This document shows, in pieces, positions 35,490-44,929 of a stretch of DNA of 64,000 nucleotides (position 1 is the stretch's first letter; each line of letters starts with the position of its first letter). The notes beneath the pieces are model-generated. The model searched no databases, was not told where the DNA came from, and saw only the letters and a program-made list of their open reading frames with translations. Source of the stretch: Hyphomonas atlantica corrig. (GTDB lineage Bacteria; Pseudomonadota; Alphaproteobacteria; Caulobacterales; Hyphomonadaceae); the NCBI RefSeq assembly GCF_000682715.1, contig NZ_AWFH01000005.1, positions 36,949 to 100,948 of the forward strand, read 5' to 3'. The translations under genes were made by a program, and so were the position numbers.

Positions 35490-36781
35490 CTGCTTGTTCC
35501 TTGTGGATGGGGTCTGAGGATGAGGTCGCGGGTGACGACCACGCGCACGGGCCAGCCCGGCCGCACACGGACCGTCGGCTGAATGCCAAGGTTGCGTTCG
35601 ACGACGCGCTGGCCGGCCTGGTTGACGGTGTCGGTCGTGCCGCGTCGGATCGCGCGTTCGAGATCGCCGTCACCGTCTGCACCGAGTTCTGCGCCGACGC
35701 CGAGAATGGTGGCGAGGCCTGCTGCGATGAACACGCGGTCCCAATGATGATCGGTTCGATCCGAGAGACCCGCAAAGCCTTGCGCATCAGCGCCTGGCGC
35801 GGAAATCACAATCGACGACCCGTCCGGGAAGATGATCCGGTCCCAGGTCACGAGTGCGCGGTCCTGCCCGAAAGAGACTTCCGACTGGTAGCGCCCGATC
35901 AGGCGCGAGCCCTGCGGGATGAGGAGGTATTGGCCGGTGACGGTGTCATAGACGGGCTGGGTGAGCTGCGCGACGATCGTGCCCGGCAGGTCTGAGTTGA
36001 TGCCCGTGACCATTGAAGCCGGAATGAGCGTGCCAGCCATGACCTGATACGGCGAGGCAGGGTCTTCCACGCCGTGTGGATTGTAGATGTCGCTTGCTGG
36101 TCCTTCGCTCGTAAAGGCGAGCTTGCGGGACTGGAGATTTGTATCGATAGGCTGTCCGAAAGCGGACCGTGCGCCTTGCGGCAGAGCGGCGAGCGCCAGA
36201 AGCTCAGAACCCAGATCAAGCGCGGGGTCTCGATAAGCAGGACGGGTGTCGGTGGTGCTTGCCGTGCCGCTCTGAGAATCGAGTCGGAAAAAGACCGGTG
36301 CGCGGGCGGCTTCATCGGCAAGGGCGGCTTCATCGGCAAGGGCGGCCTCGCGCATGCGCCTTGCACGTTCGGCCTCGTCGGCTGGGTTCGGGCGAAAGTC
36401 ATCCTCGAACCGGGTCACATATTCCGGTTCGATACCGAGCTCGCGTTCGGCGCGCAGCATGGTCGCGCCGAGATCGCCCGAAAGCGGTGGGCCAAGACGC
36501 GTGACGCGGTCCTCGACGGATGTGATGTCGCTATAGCTGGTCGGAAGCGTTGAGAGACCTTCGGGCTTGCGCGTGTTCGTCGTGTTGTAGAGCTCGCGAC
36601 GGGCATCCGGATCGATAGCGGTTGGCGGTTTGAGGGCAACGCTCATGGCTGCGAACAGGGCGAGCACGCCGAGGCCTGCGCCGACCATCAATACTTTGCG
36701 ATTGATCCGCGTCACCGGCTTCGGGCTGGAGCGGATCTTCAGCCGCTCGGCATGTTCGTCGAAGGGAATGGGCTCGGACAT
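35486..36781 (-). CDS. trbI: TrbI/VirB10-type conjugation protein
   Basis: Inner-membrane to outer-membrane spanning protein (431 aa). One TM (about 30-50), a proline-and-charge-rich linker with Ala/Glu repeats, and a C-terminal VirB10 domain (about 220-431) with GTLIPASMVTGINSDLPG and LLIPQGSRLIGRY. It links inner-membrane ATPase energy to the outer pore. ATG at 36781 is preferred over the 47-residue longer frame. A short repeat (EAALADEAALADEAA) is visible at about residue 170. Confidence 0.9.
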   Translation of the reverse strand: MSEPIPFDEHAERLKIRSSPKPVTRINRKVLMVGAGLGVLALFAAMSVALKPPTAIDPDARRELYNTTNTRKPEGLSTLPTSYSDITSVEDRVTRLGPPLSGDLGATMLRAERELGIEPEYVTRFEDDFRPNPADEAERARRMREAALADEAALADEAARAPVFFRLDSQSGTASTTDTRPAYRDPALDLGSELLALAALPQGARSAFGQPIDTNLQSRKLAFTSEGPASDIYNPHGVEDPASPYQVMAGTLIPASMVTGINSDLPGTIVAQLTQPVYDTVTGQYLLIPQGSRLIGRYQSEVSFGQDRALVTWDRIIFPDGSSIVISAPGADAQGFAGLSDRTDHHWDRVFIAAGLATILGVGAELGADGDGDLERAIRRGTTDTVNQAGQRVVERNLGIQPTVRVRPGWPVRVVVTRDLILRPHPQGTSR

Positions 36782-36785
36782 CGGC

Positions 36786-37823
36786 TCAGTTCCCGAACAG
36801 GCCAGCCAGCGGCGAGCGCCGCTCGTTGCGTGAGATTCGCACCACGGTCTGGTTCCGCTCGCCGAGGCGCAACTCGGCCGCACGGAACAGCCGGTCCACG
36901 ACATAATAATTGCCGCGCACACGGTAGTTCACCAGTTCCGCATCACCGTCCGTGCCGAGCACGAAAAGCGGCGGCATGTCGGTTGTGGCGATGTCCTCCG
37001 GCATCTGGATGAAGACCTGACGGCCATCATCAAAGACGCGGACAGGCTTCCAGTCCGGACTGTCGCCGGAGAGGCGATAGTCGAAGTTCAGGCCTTCCAG
37101 CGTCAGGCCGCGCTCAATGCTTCCCGCGTCCCGTGCGATCGCGCGCTCATTGCGGGCAGTGAGGCCTGCGAGTTCATCCGCGGGGTAGCGCCAGGACAGA
37201 GCGGCCATATAGCCGCCGTCCGTGCTTTCAAGTTCCAGATGATAGGTGCGCCGGTCCGTGGCGATCATCAGATTGGTGCGAATGCCGGAGGAAATCGGTT
37301 TGACCAGCACATGCGCGCGGGAAGTGTTTCCAGAGCCGGAGATCGTATCGCCCACGACCCAGCGGACCGTGTCGCCTGCCGAGACCGAGACCAGTTCCTC
37401 GCCCGGCTGCAGGGCAATGTCCGAAACCTGTCCGGGGCTGGCATAGAGCCGGTAGAGCGCGCCTTCTGTATAGGGATAGACCTGGATCGCGTTCACATAG
37501 CCATCGACCGAAGGTTCGATAAGCGCGCCGGTGCGGCCCTGTCTGATGGCTTCAGCCGGTGACACTGAGGGACGCGATATCGTCCTTGTGTAGGTCCGCG
37601 TCACGCTGCCATCGGCATTGGTGGTGACACGCGCGCCGATGGGCATCATCTGGCCGGGCAGCGGCAGCGCGACGGCGGTTTCGACGATCTCCACCGGATA
37701 GTCGGTCCTATCCTCGACGGGCTTGGCCGCGACAAAGGCGCTCGCATCGATAGGTTCAAGCTCGGTCGTGGCGCAGGCCGTGGTAAGTGCGAGGGCCGAA
37801 GTGGCAAGCAGAATACGAAGCAT
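36786..37823 (-). CDS. trbG: TrbG/VirB9-type conjugation protein
   Basis: Periplasmic/outer-membrane core component of 345 aa. Signal peptide (MLRILLATSALALTTACA) with a Cys that may be lipid-modified, though the -3 residue is not ideal. The CagX/VirB9 domain (about 80-330) has VYPYTEGALYRLYASPGQVSDI (read as YPYTEGALYRLYA) and VFDDGRQVFIQMPED. I chose the ATG at 37823, which has AGGAG 10 nt upstream; the one at 37832 is too close to that RBS. Confidence 0.9.
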   Translation of the reverse strand: MLRILLATSALALTTACATTELEPIDASAFVAAKPVEDRTDYPVEIVETAVALPLPGQMMPIGARVTTNADGSVTRTYTRTISRPSVSPAEAIRQGRTGALIEPSVDGYVNAIQVYPYTEGALYRLYASPGQVSDIALQPGEELVSVSAGDTVRWVVGDTISGSGNTSRAHVLVKPISSGIRTNLMIATDRRTYHLELESTDGGYMAALSWRYPADELAGLTARNERAIARDAGSIERGLTLEGLNFDYRLSGDSPDWKPVRVFDDGRQVFIQMPEDIATTDMPPLFVLGTDGDAELVNYRVRGNYYVVDRLFRAAELRLGERNQTVVRISRNERRSPLAGLFGN

Positions 37824-37828
37824 GGGGA

Positions 37829-38521
37829 TCATTCTCCTGTAACGAGGTCCTGACCCCAGTTCAGGGCATGGACATAAAGGCCGAGCGGATTGGCGCGCAG
37901 GGTCTCTGCATCCGTCGGCGGCTGGGTGATGATTGTGAAATTGCCGGTGAACCTTTGGGCGCTGACGAGCGCACCATTCTCATAGGTCTTCTCGATCCAG
38001 CGGGCCTGGAAGCTGTCCTCCGAGACGCGAACCACGCTGACCACGTCCACGGTGCGGGATTTGCGCCCGACATCGGCGAAAGGATCATTGGCGGAGGCGT
38101 ATTCGTTGAGCGTGGTGGCGGCGCGGTCGGTCACGAAGTCATAGGCGCGCAGCCAGTTCTCGCGGACGACGACAGGGTCAACGGAAAGCCCCCGGACATG
38201 TTCTATGAAGTTCGCAAGGTGATGGGCGATCTGGGCATCGGTCGGCGTGTAGCTTGTCGTGGCCGGAGCCACAGCGCGGGCCGCACCCGTCTCATCGACT
38301 TCGACCACATAGGGCGTGACGGTGGATTGCATCGAGCGCCAGACCAGCGCGCCGGAGGTGACGAAGCAGAGCCCGAGACAGCCGAGCGCCATGAGCCGCC
38401 AGTTCTTCGCCTGCACGCGGGCGGAGCCTATTCTTTCATCCCAGACCTGTCCGGCCTTCTGATATGGCGTCTCGGGGAACGGGCTGCGGCCGTAGCTTGA
38501 AGATGAACGCTTGAACGCCAT
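37829..38521 (-). CDS. trbF: TrbF/VirB8-type conjugation protein
   Basis: Bitopic inner-membrane protein of 230 aa. N-terminal FPETPYQKAGQVWDERIG motif of TrbF, one TM (about 45-65), and a periplasmic VirB8 domain (about 70-230) with HHLANFIEHVRGLSVDPVVV and LVTGE at the end. AGGAGGTC precedes the ATG. Just upstream lies a diverged second copy of its first 27 codons (see the fragment at 38525-38725). Confidence 0.92.
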   Translation of the reverse strand: MAFKRSSSSYGRSPFPETPYQKAGQVWDERIGSARVQAKNWRLMALGCLGLCFVTSGALVWRSMQSTVTPYVVEVDETGAARAVAPATTSYTPTDAQIAHHLANFIEHVRGLSVDPVVVRENWLRAYDFVTDRAATTLNEYASANDPFADVGRKSRTVDVVSVVRVSEDSFQARWIEKTYENGALVSAQRFTGNFTIITQPPTDAETLRANPLGLYVHALNWGQDLVTGE

Positions 38522-38524
38522 AGA

Positions 38525-38725
38525 TCAGACCTCCTGTCTTGTTGGGTTGAAGCGGGAGCCTGCGGGCCGCTGCCGCGGCGTTCTTCGCCTACAATCCATC
38601 CCCCGGATGGATTGTTTTGCCTGCGGCAAACCGGCTGCGAACTCCCAGATCTGGCCCGCCTTCTGGTAAGGCGTTTCGGGAAACGGGCTTGGTCCATAGC
38701 TGGAGGAGGATCGCCTGAAAGCCAT
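38525..38725 (-). pseudogene. Diverged 5' fragment of a second trbF
   Basis: A 66-codon frame whose first 28 residues (MAFRRSSSSYGPSPFPETPY...) match the start of the adjacent TrbF, with about 79 percent identity over 82 nt by hand count. After codon 28 the sequence becomes unrelated and runs into a short hairpin, and there is no TM or VirB8 domain. The best reading is a trbF remnant from a related element after recombination; a small new protein is less likely. Confidence 0.7.
38591..38615. repeat. 11-bp perfect hairpin between trbF copies
   Basis: Arms ACAATCCATCC and GGATGGATTGT are a perfect inverted repeat around a 3-nt loop (CCC). A second short inverted repeat (TGCCTGCGGCA) follows. 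It lies inside the trbF fragment at its junction with unrelated sequence, where a short mobile or intergenic repeat could have inserted. On the plus strand it is followed by TTTT but no gene is transcribed that way. Confidence 0.6.
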
Positions 38726-38728
38726 CGT

Positions 38729-40045
38729 CTAGTCGTCCTTGTCTCTGAGGGTGGGGTTTGCGCCCGAAGCGCCGCGATCACCGTCGCGCAGGGAGTGCGC
38801 GGCCATCTGGCCTGCCTGTCCCATGCGCTGGCTCGCCTGCATGCGCCGCGCCCAGCCGGGGCTTTGGCTTGATGATGATCCGGAGGCAGAGTTTTGCATG
38901 GACGCGGCCTCAGACCCGCCGGTGGCGCGCCAGGCGCCCTGACTGCCGCGTTGGTAGGCGTCTCTGAGGGCTTGAGCCGGGCGCGATGCTGTGCGACGCA
39001 TAGCGTCGCCGCCTGCACGGGCGACACCGGCAAGGCCTGCGGCGACGCCCGCTGCGCCGGATGCGCCAGAGGCGACCGATCCCAGCGTATAAGAAGTGCG
39101 CGCCGCGCCGGCCATGCTGGCGCCGGCCTTGACGGCGGAGGACGCCCCGCCCGCGACGGCGCCGACGGCAGCGCGGCCGCCCATCCCGGCGACATAGGTT
39201 CCGGCTGTGACACCGGCGGCCGCGCCTGCGGCGGAACCCGCGCCGAGTTGCGGCGCACCGGTGATCAGGCCGGAGGCGATGCCGGGCGCAAAGATGCCCA
39301 TCCAGAAGAAGACGATCGCGGCGAGCACCGTGCCCATGACTTGCGCGAGCGTCACATCATCGCCGGTACGGAACGCATCGGTCACGGATGAGAAGAGCGT
39401 CGAGCCGATGCCAATAATGACGGCAAGCACCATCAGCTTGATGCCCGAGGTGATGACATTGCCGAGGACGCGTTCAGCCAGGAACGTCGTCTTGTTCCAG
39501 AGCGCAAACGGCACGAGCACGAACCCGGCGAGCGTCGTCAGCTTGAACTCCAGGATCGTGATGAAGAGCTGCACGGCCAGCACGAAGAAGGCGACCATGA
39601 TGATCGCCCAGGCGATGAACATCACCGCGATCATGATGAAGTTATGGAAGAAGGAGATTGGCCCCAGCATGTCGCTGATCTCTTCCAAGAGCGGCTGACC
39701 GGCGTCGAGACCGACACTGGCGATGAAGCCGGGGCGCAGGAGATCATCGGCGGTCATGGTCCCGCCGCCAGCGGTCACGCCAAGCTCCGCGAAACTGTCA
39801 AAGACGATCCCTGCGAGAAGAGAGAAATTGCCAATGATGAAGGCGAAGAAGCCGACATAGAGCACCTTCTTGAGGAGCCCGGCGATCACGTCCGTGTTCT
39901 GGGAGAGCGCCCAGAACAGGCCTGCCAGCGTAATGTCGATAGCGATGAGCGTGGTCGACAGGTATGCGACATCGCCCGCCAGCAGGCCGAACCCGCTGTC
40001 AATGTAGGCGATAAAGGTCGCGAGAAATGTGTCGATCACGTCCAT
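38729..40045 (-). CDS. trbL: TrbL/VirB6-type conjugation protein
   Basis: Polytopic inner-membrane protein of 438 aa. N-terminal start MDVIDTFLATFIAYIDSGF, about six to seven TM segments through residue 290, then an Ala/Gly-rich tail (AGAAAGVTAGTYVAGMGG) with low complexity and a basic, Ser/Gln-rich end. This is the usual TrbL layout. The low-complexity C-terminal third can vary between elements. trbF fragment follows after 3 nt. Confidence 0.9.
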   Translation of the reverse strand: MDVIDTFLATFIAYIDSGFGLLAGDVAYLSTTLIAIDITLAGLFWALSQNTDVIAGLLKKVLYVGFFAFIIGNFSLLAGIVFDSFAELGVTAGGGTMTADDLLRPGFIASVGLDAGQPLLEEISDMLGPISFFHNFIMIAVMFIAWAIIMVAFFVLAVQLFITILEFKLTTLAGFVLVPFALWNKTTFLAERVLGNVITSGIKLMVLAVIIGIGSTLFSSVTDAFRTGDDVTLAQVMGTVLAAIVFFWMGIFAPGIASGLITGAPQLGAGSAAGAAAGVTAGTYVAGMGGRAAVGAVAGGASSAVKAGASMAGAARTSYTLGSVASGASGAAGVAAGLAGVARAGGDAMRRTASRPAQALRDAYQRGSQGAWRATGGSEAASMQNSASGSSSSQSPGWARRMQASQRMGQAGQMAAHSLRDGDRGASGANPTLRDKDD

Positions 40046-40051
40046 GGGGCG

Positions 40052-40750
40052 CTACTCTGCGAGGAAGGCCCGGGTGCGGGCGCGGCCGCGTTCGGCCTCG
40101 GCCAGCTGGCGCGCGCGTTCCAGCGCCTCGGCGCGGTAATGGGCGGCCATCATGGCTTCCATCTGCATCAGCTGCTCAGTCTGCAGGGCCTCGATCTGGT
40201 TTCCCGCCTGCGCGACCTGGAGATTGCCGACGGCGGACTGGCTGTCGGCGATCAGCCGGCCGAGACTGTCACTGTCAGCCCGCGCTGTGGAGACGACCTG
40301 CGCCGTGACGGTCAGACTGTCCCGGTAAGCCGTGCGGGACTGACGCCAGCGGGCGCGGGCCTCTTCGACGAGGACGGCCTGGCGCGGCGGTTCACTGCCA
40401 TAGTCTTCAGGGTACACCTCTTCATACTCGCGCTCGATTTCCTCGACGCGGTAGCCGATGCCTTCGGCCTCGCGCATCAGCTCCTCGATGCGGCGCATGC
40501 GGCGCAATATGTCGTCGACGATACTATCGGGCAGCGCCTCCAGATCGCGCGCCATGTTCTCCAGCATCTCGATTTCATGGGTGAGCTGCTGGATTTGCTG
40601 GTTCACTTCCTGAAGCGACCGGATCGCCTGGTAGATGTTCTGGATGTGATTGGCCGGGTCATAGACCGTCCATTGGGCGGCGGCTGGCGGGGCGATGAGG
40701 ATGGAGAGCGGCGCGGCGCAAATGAGGGCGGAGGCAAGGAAGCGTTTCAT
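40052..40750 (-). CDS. trbJ: TrbJ/VirB5-type conjugation protein
   Basis: Secreted, mostly helical protein of 232 aa. Signal peptide (MKRFLASALICAAPLSILIA) followed by YDPANHIQNIYQAIRSLQEVNQQIQQL, read as YDPANHIQNIYQA, and long coiled-coil helices, which match TrbJ (minor pilus component). The last third is Glu/Ala/Arg rich. Positioned between trbE and trbL as in other trb operons. Confidence 0.9.
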   Translation of the reverse strand: MKRFLASALICAAPLSILIAPPAAAQWTVYDPANHIQNIYQAIRSLQEVNQQIQQLTHEIEMLENMARDLEALPDSIVDDILRRMRRIEELMREAEGIGYRVEEIEREYEEVYPEDYGSEPPRQAVLVEEARARWRQSRTAYRDSLTVTAQVVSTARADSDSLGRLIADSQSAVGNLQVAQAGNQIEALQTEQLMQMEAMMAAHYRAEALERARQLAEAERGRARTRAFLAE

Positions 40751-40759
40751 CGGGGGCTC

Positions 40760-43225
40760 CTATTCGGCGGCGATGGCGTGGACTGATTGGATCGGATCGG
40801 CGGCTTCAGGCGCATGGCCGGGCCAGCGGGTGAGCAGCTCAGCCGCCCAGGGCAGGCCTTTCTCGATCAGCCAGCAGGCAGCAAAGCCGTCGCCTTCCGT
40901 CTCGGCCCAGATGCGGTCCATGCGGGCCTGATTTTCCGGCGAGGACGCCCCGCAAACCGAGAGGGCGATGGGTCCAAGTCCCAGATCAAAGACGCGCGCG
41001 CCGAGGGGTGACTGGTAATAATAGTCGCGCTTCGGCGTGGCTCTTGAGATCAGTTCGATCTGGCGGGTATTGAGTCCGAAGCGCTCATAGGTCTCTTTCG
41101 ATTGCGGTTCCTGCGCGCGTTCATTCGGGAGGAAGATCCGTGTCGGACAGGACTCGACGAGTGCAGGCGCGATGCTTGAGTTCGCGATGTCGGCCAGGCT
41201 TTGTGTTGCGAACACGACAGACACGTTCTTCTTGCGCAGGGTTTTGAGCCATTCGCGAATGCGCGCCGCGAACATCGGATCATCGAGGAACAGCCAGGCT
41301 TCATCTAGGATGAGCAGCGTTGGTTTGCCGGTGAACCGGGCTTCAAGTCGGTGGAACAGGTAAGTGATGACGGGGGCGACCGCGCCTTTCGCGTGCATCA
41401 GCTCTTCCATCTCGAAACAGACTGTATCGGCGAGGGCGAGGCTCTCCTGATCGGCATCGAGAAGGCGGCCATGCGGGCCTTCCAGCGTGAACGGGTGGAG
41501 CGCCGATTTGAGCGTGTCGTCCTGCAGCATCAGGCTGAGGCCTGTCAGCGTGCGTTCGTTTTCAGGCGCTGAGCTGAGAGACTGGATCGCTTCCCAGAGC
41601 CGGGCTTTCAGGTCCGGCGTCATGCTGACGCCTTCATTTGTGCAGAGACCTGTCAGCCAGTCAGCGGCGAAACTCGCGCCATGTTCGGTGTCGATGTCCT
41701 TCAGGGGCTGGAGGCTTGGGGCGTTCGAACTGCCAAGGTCGATATGCGCGCCGCCCATGCAAAGCGTTGCAGCGCGCGCGGACCGGCCCTTGTCGAAGAT
41801 GAAGACCTGGGCGTTTGTGTAGCGCTTCCATTGCAGGGCGAGCAGGGACAGGAGCACGGACTTGCCCGCGCCGGTGGGACCGACGACAAGCGTATGACCA
41901 ACATCGCCAATGTGGAGATTTAGGCGGAACGGTGTTGTGCCGTCGGTCTGTGCCTGGATGAGCGCAGGGGCTTGTAGGTGTCGATTGGCGTCTTCGCCCG
42001 CCCAGACCGCAGACAGCGGCACCATATGGGCCAGGTTCAGCGTGTGCAGGATGGGCTGACGGACATTGGCATACGGATGACCGGGCAAGCTCCCGAGCCA
42101 GGCATCGACGGCGTTCAGGGTCTCGCGGATTGCGGTGAAGCCGCGGCCATTCACGATGCGCTCGGCCACGCGGATATGTTCGTCCACCACGCGCCGGTCG
42201 GGATCGGCGACAGTGATCGTTGTGGTCACATAGCCATAGGAGACAAGGTCGGAGCCGAGTTCCTGTAGCGCGGCGTCGGCATCACCCGCCTTATTGTCGG
42301 CGTCATTGTCTACGAGGGCCGCCTGTTCATTGAACAGGGTCTCGCGCAGGACCGCGCCGATCGATTTGCGTTTGGCGAACCAGTGGCGGCGCTTCTTTCC
42401 GAGCACTTTTTCAGCTTCGGCCTTGTCCATGGCGATGAAGCGCGTTGCCCAGCGATAGGCAAAACCCTGCCGGTTCAGCTCATCAAGGATGCCCGGCAGG
42501 GTCGAGGCCGGAAAACCGAGAATGGTCAGCGTGCGCAAATGCGCGTCACCGATCATCGGCTCCAGCCCGCCAGCGAAGGGCTCATCGGCGAGCACGGCGT
42601 CGAGGAAGACCGGCAGCTCAGGCGTCACAACAGGATGGCGCTTGATCGAGATGGTCGAGTGGAGATAGGTCAGCGTCTCATCGTCAGTTAGCTTACCAAT
42701 CTCGGCGAGGCAGGTGGAAAGGAGATCGAAGACGCGGTCCGCGTGCTGCTGGAACGTCTCCAGCCGGTGCCGCCAGGTCGCGGCATCTTCGGTCTCAGCG
42801 CGCTGGATCAGCGCCTTCTCGGCGCGGCCCGTCGCATCGGCAGGCGGTAGCCAGAGGAGGTTTAGATAGTAGGCACTCTCGAACCGGGCGCCGCTTTCTT
42901 CGGCTTGCAGCGCGCGTTCCTGATCGATGAGCCAGGACAGCGCATCTGGAAACTCCGCCTCCGGATAGTCATGCACCTCGTGGCGCTGCGCCTCGAAGAA
43001 GAGCGCCCAGCCTGAGCCAAACCGGCGCAGGACATTGTTGACCCGGGCCATAACCGAGACGAGTTCTTCCTCGGTCGAACTTTCAAGGTCAGGGCCACGA
43101 TATTTGAATGTCGTCTGGAAGCTGCCGTCCTTGTTGAGGACGACGCCCGGCGCAACGAGACAGGCCCATGGTAGATAGTCGGCGAGAAGCGTTGGTGTGT
43201 CGGCATATTCACGCAAGTTCAGCAT
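40760..43225 (-). CDS. trbE: TrbE/VirB4-type conjugation ATPase
   Basis: Large cytoplasmic ATPase of 821 aa that powers pilus and DNA transfer. Starts with MLNLREYADTPTLLADYLPW. The N-terminal TraC/VirB4 domain runs to about 400; Walker A is VVGPTGAGKSVLL (about 447-458) and Walker B is LLILDEAWLFL (about 650). FATQSLADIANS is the sensor region. Its start overlaps the trbD stop. Confidence 0.95.
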   Translation of the reverse strand: MLNLREYADTPTLLADYLPWACLVAPGVVLNKDGSFQTTFKYRGPDLESSTEEELVSVMARVNNVLRRFGSGWALFFEAQRHEVHDYPEAEFPDALSWLIDQERALQAEESGARFESAYYLNLLWLPPADATGRAEKALIQRAETEDAATWRHRLETFQQHADRVFDLLSTCLAEIGKLTDDETLTYLHSTISIKRHPVVTPELPVFLDAVLADEPFAGGLEPMIGDAHLRTLTILGFPASTLPGILDELNRQGFAYRWATRFIAMDKAEAEKVLGKKRRHWFAKRKSIGAVLRETLFNEQAALVDNDADNKAGDADAALQELGSDLVSYGYVTTTITVADPDRRVVDEHIRVAERIVNGRGFTAIRETLNAVDAWLGSLPGHPYANVRQPILHTLNLAHMVPLSAVWAGEDANRHLQAPALIQAQTDGTTPFRLNLHIGDVGHTLVVGPTGAGKSVLLSLLALQWKRYTNAQVFIFDKGRSARAATLCMGGAHIDLGSSNAPSLQPLKDIDTEHGASFAADWLTGLCTNEGVSMTPDLKARLWEAIQSLSSAPENERTLTGLSLMLQDDTLKSALHPFTLEGPHGRLLDADQESLALADTVCFEMEELMHAKGAVAPVITYLFHRLEARFTGKPTLLILDEAWLFLDDPMFAARIREWLKTLRKKNVSVVFATQSLADIANSSIAPALVESCPTRIFLPNERAQEPQSKETYERFGLNTRQIELISRATPKRDYYYQSPLGARVFDLGLGPIALSVCGASSPENQARMDRIWAETEGDGFAACWLIEKGLPWAAELLTRWPGHAPEAADPIQSVHAIAAE

Positions 43226-43473
43226 GTCAGATGCTCCTTGTGGCGCGTCGAACGGCTCGCAACGGCCATGAAATCCGGATCAGACCGCGCCATGAACACG
43301 GCCGCTGAATGCCCGACGGTCCAGAGCACGAGGCCCGGTATCCAGAGCTGGAGCCCAAGGCCGACCGCGGCAGCGAGCGTCCCGATGGCGATGGCGGCCG
43401 TGCGCGGTGCGCCCGCCATCAGGATCGGCTCGGTCAGCGAGCGATGGAGGGGGATTTCATAGCCTTCCGCCAC
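43219..43473 (-). CDS. trbD: TrbD/VirB3-type conjugation protein
   Basis: Small inner-membrane protein of 84 aa with two close TM segments (about 25-65), matching VirB3/TrbD (start region EIPLHRSLTEPILMAGAPR). Starts at 43473, sharing one base with the trbC stop codon region, and its end overlaps trbE by 7 nt. Confidence 0.9.
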   Translation of the reverse strand: MAEGYEIPLHRSLTEPILMAGAPRTAAIAIGTLAAAVGLGLQLWIPGLVLWTVGHSAAVFMARSDPDFMAVASRSTRHKEHLTC

Positions 43474-43808
43474 TAGACCAGCGCTCCGCCGCCAAAGCTG
43501 AAGAAAGTCAGGAAGAAGCTGGTGGCGGCGAAGGCGATCGAAAGACCGAACACAATCTGGATCAGCTTTCGCATCCCGCCGCTGGTCTCTCCGAAAGCCA
43601 AGGTCAGACCGGTCAGCGTAATGATGATCACCGCGACGATCCGCGCGACGGGCCCTTCAATAGATTGCAGGATCTGATCGAGCGGACCTTCCCAGGGCAT
43701 GCCGGAGCCTGCTGCATGGGCGGGACCGGCGATCATCAGGCCGAGGCCGATACAGGCCGCGACCTGAACCGTTCGGTTTACGGTCTGAAGGTGGGTGTAG
43801 AGGGTCAT
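43473..43808 (-). CDS. trbC: TrbC/VirB2-type pilin
   Basis: Pilin precursor of 111 aa. Signal segment (about 12-33, cleavage near AHA/AGSG), followed by two long TM helices (about 58-75 and 85-108) with a short polar turn (GETSGGMRK). Typical of conjugative pilins. It overlaps trbB by 4 nt. Confidence 0.9.
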   Translation of the reverse strand: MTLYTHLQTVNRTVQVAACIGLGLMIAGPAHAAGSGMPWEGPLDQILQSIEGPVARIVAVIIITLTGLTLAFGETSGGMRKLIQIVFGLSIAFAATSFFLTFFSFGGGALV

Positions 43809-44800
43809 AGTGTTTCTCCATGTTGGACGAGGGACAAAGAGCGGGAGACGAGCGGCTGGGTCTGGTAGCCCTCGCCGTCAAAGCCGGTGACGCGGAGTGC
43901 CTCTTCAACGCGGCGCTGGCCGCCCGCGCGGCTCATGAACACGACGACGTCAATCGCCTCTGCGATGAGGTCGAAGGGCGCGCGCGGTGTGGCTTCCAGT
44001 GTCAGCTGTTCAAGCCGCGCTAGCGCGCCGTGGGCGGAGTTCGCATGCAGCGTGGTGATCCCGCCGGGATGGCCGGTGTTCCAGGCTTTGAGCAGGTCGA
44101 GCGCTTCAGCCCCGCGCACTTCGCCGATAATGATCCGGTCGGGGCGCAGGCGCAGGGTCGAGCGGACAAGGTCCTGCAGGCTGGTGCTGCCGCGATGGGT
44201 TCTGAGCTGGACGACATTGGGTGCGGCGCAGCGCAGCTCCCGCGTGTCTTCAAGGATGACGATGCGGTCGTCATGTAGTGAGGGCTCTGCCAGCAAGGCA
44301 TTGGTAAATGTCGTCTTGCCAGAGGACGTGCCGCCGGCGATCAGAATGTTCGCATGCGTTGCAATCGCGTCCTTGAGCGCTTGGGCCAGCGCAGGCGCCA
44401 GCGCGCCCTGGGTGACATAGTCGCCGAGTTCAAACGGTGTGGTCGCAGGCTTGCGGATGGAGAAACATGGCGCGGTTGAGACGGGTGGGAGAAGCCCTTC
44501 AAACCGCTCGCCGCTGCCGGGGAGTTCAGCAGAGATAATCGGGGAGGTGCGGTTTGCGGCTACTCCCACCCCAGAGGCCACGAGCCGGATGACGCGCTCG
44601 CGGTCGGAAGACGGGAGAGTGTGTTCAGAGATGATGAGGCCGATGCCAGCCTTCTCGATCCAGACCGATCCATCAGGATTGGCCATGATTTCGATCGTAT
44701 CTGGCGCTTCCAGCGCTTCGCGCACCACAGAACAGAACGCGGTGCGCAGCATTGCGCTGCGACGGTCTTCTGTTTCGCTTTGGTGCGCGGGCTTGTCCAT
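43805..44800 (-). CDS. trbB: TrbB/VirB11-type conjugation ATPase
   Basis: Hexameric secretion ATPase of 331 aa. Walker A ILIAGGTSSGKTTF (about 156-163), an Asp box (ILEDTRELRC), then His-box region (VQLRTHRGSTSLQDLVRSTL, read as RTHRGSTSLQDLV) and Walker B IIIGEVRG. First gene of the trb operon; RBS AGGAG precedes the ATG at 44800. A candidate promoter with an inverted repeat lies about 135-165 nt upstream. Confidence 0.94.
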   Translation of the reverse strand: MDKPAHQSETEDRRSAMLRTAFCSVVREALEAPDTIEIMANPDGSVWIEKAGIGLIISEHTLPSSDRERVIRLVASGVGVAANRTSPIISAELPGSGERFEGLLPPVSTAPCFSIRKPATTPFELGDYVTQGALAPALAQALKDAIATHANILIAGGTSSGKTTFTNALLAEPSLHDDRIVILEDTRELRCAAPNVVQLRTHRGSTSLQDLVRSTLRLRPDRIIIGEVRGAEALDLLKAWNTGHPGGITTLHANSAHGALARLEQLTLEATPRAPFDLIAEAIDVVVFMSRAGGQRRVEEALRVTGFDGEGYQTQPLVSRSLSLVQHGETL

Positions 44801-44814
44801 TTCATAAGGCTCCT

Positions 44815-44836
44815 GTCACTCACGTTTCCGAGTGAC
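44815..44836. repeat. Inverted repeat before trbB
   Basis: GTCACTC (44815-44821) and GAGTGAC (44830-44836) are perfect 7-nt arms around an 8-nt spacer, starting 14 nt before the trbB ATG. It may act as an operator or as an mRNA stem near the RBS. Confidence 0.5.
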
Positions 44837-44929
44837 CAAAGCCTGACAGCCCATGCGATTTTCGGGGAGTGGGACTGCGGGCCATATCCAGCAACGCCCC
44901 GCGACCTGCTGCAGATGAATGCAAACGCG

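Noticed and set aside
38591..38615. Rho-independent terminator at the hairpin
   Set aside because: Thymines follow only on the plus strand, which has no gene there; the operon runs on the minus strand.
38428..39258. Long 276-aa frame on the minus strand over trbL and trbF
   Set aside because: It is Pro/Arg/Ala rich, overlaps trbL and the trbF fragment in another frame, and has no domain.
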